A stretch of DNA of 15,261 nucleotides, from positions 1 to 15,261 of the forward strand of contig JAJZEH010000074.1 of NCBI GenBank assembly GCA_021805725.1, given 5' to 3'. Below are positions 14,681 through 15,261 of the stretch, in pieces. The notes under the pieces were generated by a model. That model did no database searches and was not told where the DNA came from. It saw only the letters and a list, made by a program, of their open reading frames with translations. The DNA is from Pseudomonadota bacterium. GTDB lineage: Bacteria > Pseudomonadota > Gammaproteobacteria > Burkholderiales > Ferrovaceae. The number at the start of each line of letters is the position of its first letter. Positions within the stretch are counted from its first letter, which is position 1. The position numbers were made by a program, and so were the translations under genes.

Positions 14681-15261
14681 CCGTGTTGGCGTTCAATCGT
14701 GCCTGCTTTTGCTCCAGAACATCCCAGCGCGCCATGGCCGCCGCCACCGACTGCTCGATTTCGGCGTGTCGCGCCTGCAACTGCTTGACGCGTTGTGGTT
14801 CACCCTTGTAGAGCGCGGGATCAGTCAGTTGGGCGGCAATGCCCGCCTGTTCCGCCTCAAGCGCTTCGATCTGAGCCGGTAGTGAGGCCAGCTCGCGGGT
14901 TTCCTTGAATGACATCTTTTCCGGGCGGGGCCGTGAGCGCCCATCATCCGGTGCAGTCTCGACCCTGGGTTTCGTTTCGACGGGCGCACTGCTGCGGGAT
15001 TCCAGGTAGCGCACCCAATCGCCATAGCCTCCCGCGTTTTCCGTGACACCCCCCTGCCCGTCCAGGACGATGACCTGCGTCACCACATTGTCGAGAAAGA
15101 CGCGATCATGGCTGACCAGAAACAGGGTTCCGGTATACTCCGCCAGCAGCGACTCCAGAAGGTCCAGCGTTTCGATGTCGAGGTCATTGGTGGGTTCGTC
15201 CAGCACGAGTACGTTGGCGGGCTGGGTAAACAGGCGAGCCAGGAGCAGGCGATTGCGCTCG
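14676..15261 (-). CDS. uup: ABC-F family ATPase, C-terminal part (Uup-like; 5' end outside window)
   Basis: About 195 residues of the 3' end, running off the right edge. The second ABC domain is cut. Visible are RLLLARLFTQPANVLVLDEP (Walker B region), the following TNDLDIETLDLLESLL, and the switch histidine in LFLVSHDRVFLDNVV. After a charged linker (about 85-115 of the visible part) a predicted coiled coil (MSFKETRELASLPAQIEALE to the end) matches the C-terminal extension that distinguishes Uup from other ABC-F proteins such as EttA. ABC-F ATPases act on ribosomes; Uup also affects stability of tandem repeats and transposon excision in E. coli. No membrane segments are present. Stop TAA at 14676-14678. 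Confidence 0.85.
   Translation of the reverse strand, partial: ERNRLLLARLFTQPANVLVLDEPTNDLDIETLDLLESLLAEYTGTLFLVSHDRVFLDNVVTQVIVLDGQGGVTENAGGYGDWVRYLESRSSAPVETKPRVETAPDDGRSRPRPEKMSFKETRELASLPAQIEALEAEQAGIAAQLTDPALYKGEPQRVKQLQARHAEIEQSVAAAMARWDVLEQKQARLNANTV

Overview
The window looks like chromosomal DNA of a Gram-negative proteobacterium, most likely a betaproteobacterium. It carries an outer-membrane TonB-dependent receptor, ExbB/ExbD/TonB, a lipoprotein with a lipobox, a QseB/PmrA-type response regulator and a tRNA gene with an encoded CCA end. The lineage is inferred from the general flavour of the proteins; no sequence here fixes genus or species.

Left part (1-4276, + strand): the 3' end of a transaldolase gene overlaps by 4 bp a complete glycogen phosphorylase gene (glgP). 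After 37 bp comes a TPR-repeat/SAM-methyltransferase fusion protein. The first two fit central carbon and glycogen metabolism; the substrate of the methyltransferase is unknown.

Middle part (4300-7045, - strand): a three-gene set, transcribed lipoprotein -> secreted SRPBCC-fold protein -> MFS transporter. It converges on the methyltransferase gene with only 23 bp between the stop codons. The first two genes are probably translationally coupled. None of the three has a recognisable substrate.

A gene-free stretch of 400 bp (7046-7445) separates the divergent lipoprotein gene from the right-hand module. It contains several perfect inverted repeats and a direct repeat (GTAAC, 11-bp period) of the kind bound by OmpR/PhoB-family regulators.

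Right part (7446-14432, + strand): a continuous eight-gene module with a response regulator, sensor histidine kinase, TonB-dependent outer-membrane receptor, ExbB, ExbD, TonB, di-heme cytochrome b561 and a small secreted PepSY protein. Stop/start overlaps of 4 bp join RR-HK and ExbB-ExbD-TonB-b561. The module holds everything for sensing a signal outside the inner membrane, importing a ligand across the outer membrane with its own energy-transducing complex, and passing electrons across the inner membrane. My reading is a dedicated, signal-controlled uptake-and-reduction system, perhaps for a metal (iron) complex. The substrate is inferred, not shown. This is the most interesting part of the window.

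Right edge (14433-15261): a 12-bp perfect inverted repeat, a tRNA-Ser(CGA) gene on the - strand, and the 3' part of an ABC-F ATPase gene (uup-like) on the - strand. A perfect TATAAT hexamer for the tRNA appears to contain the uup stop codon.
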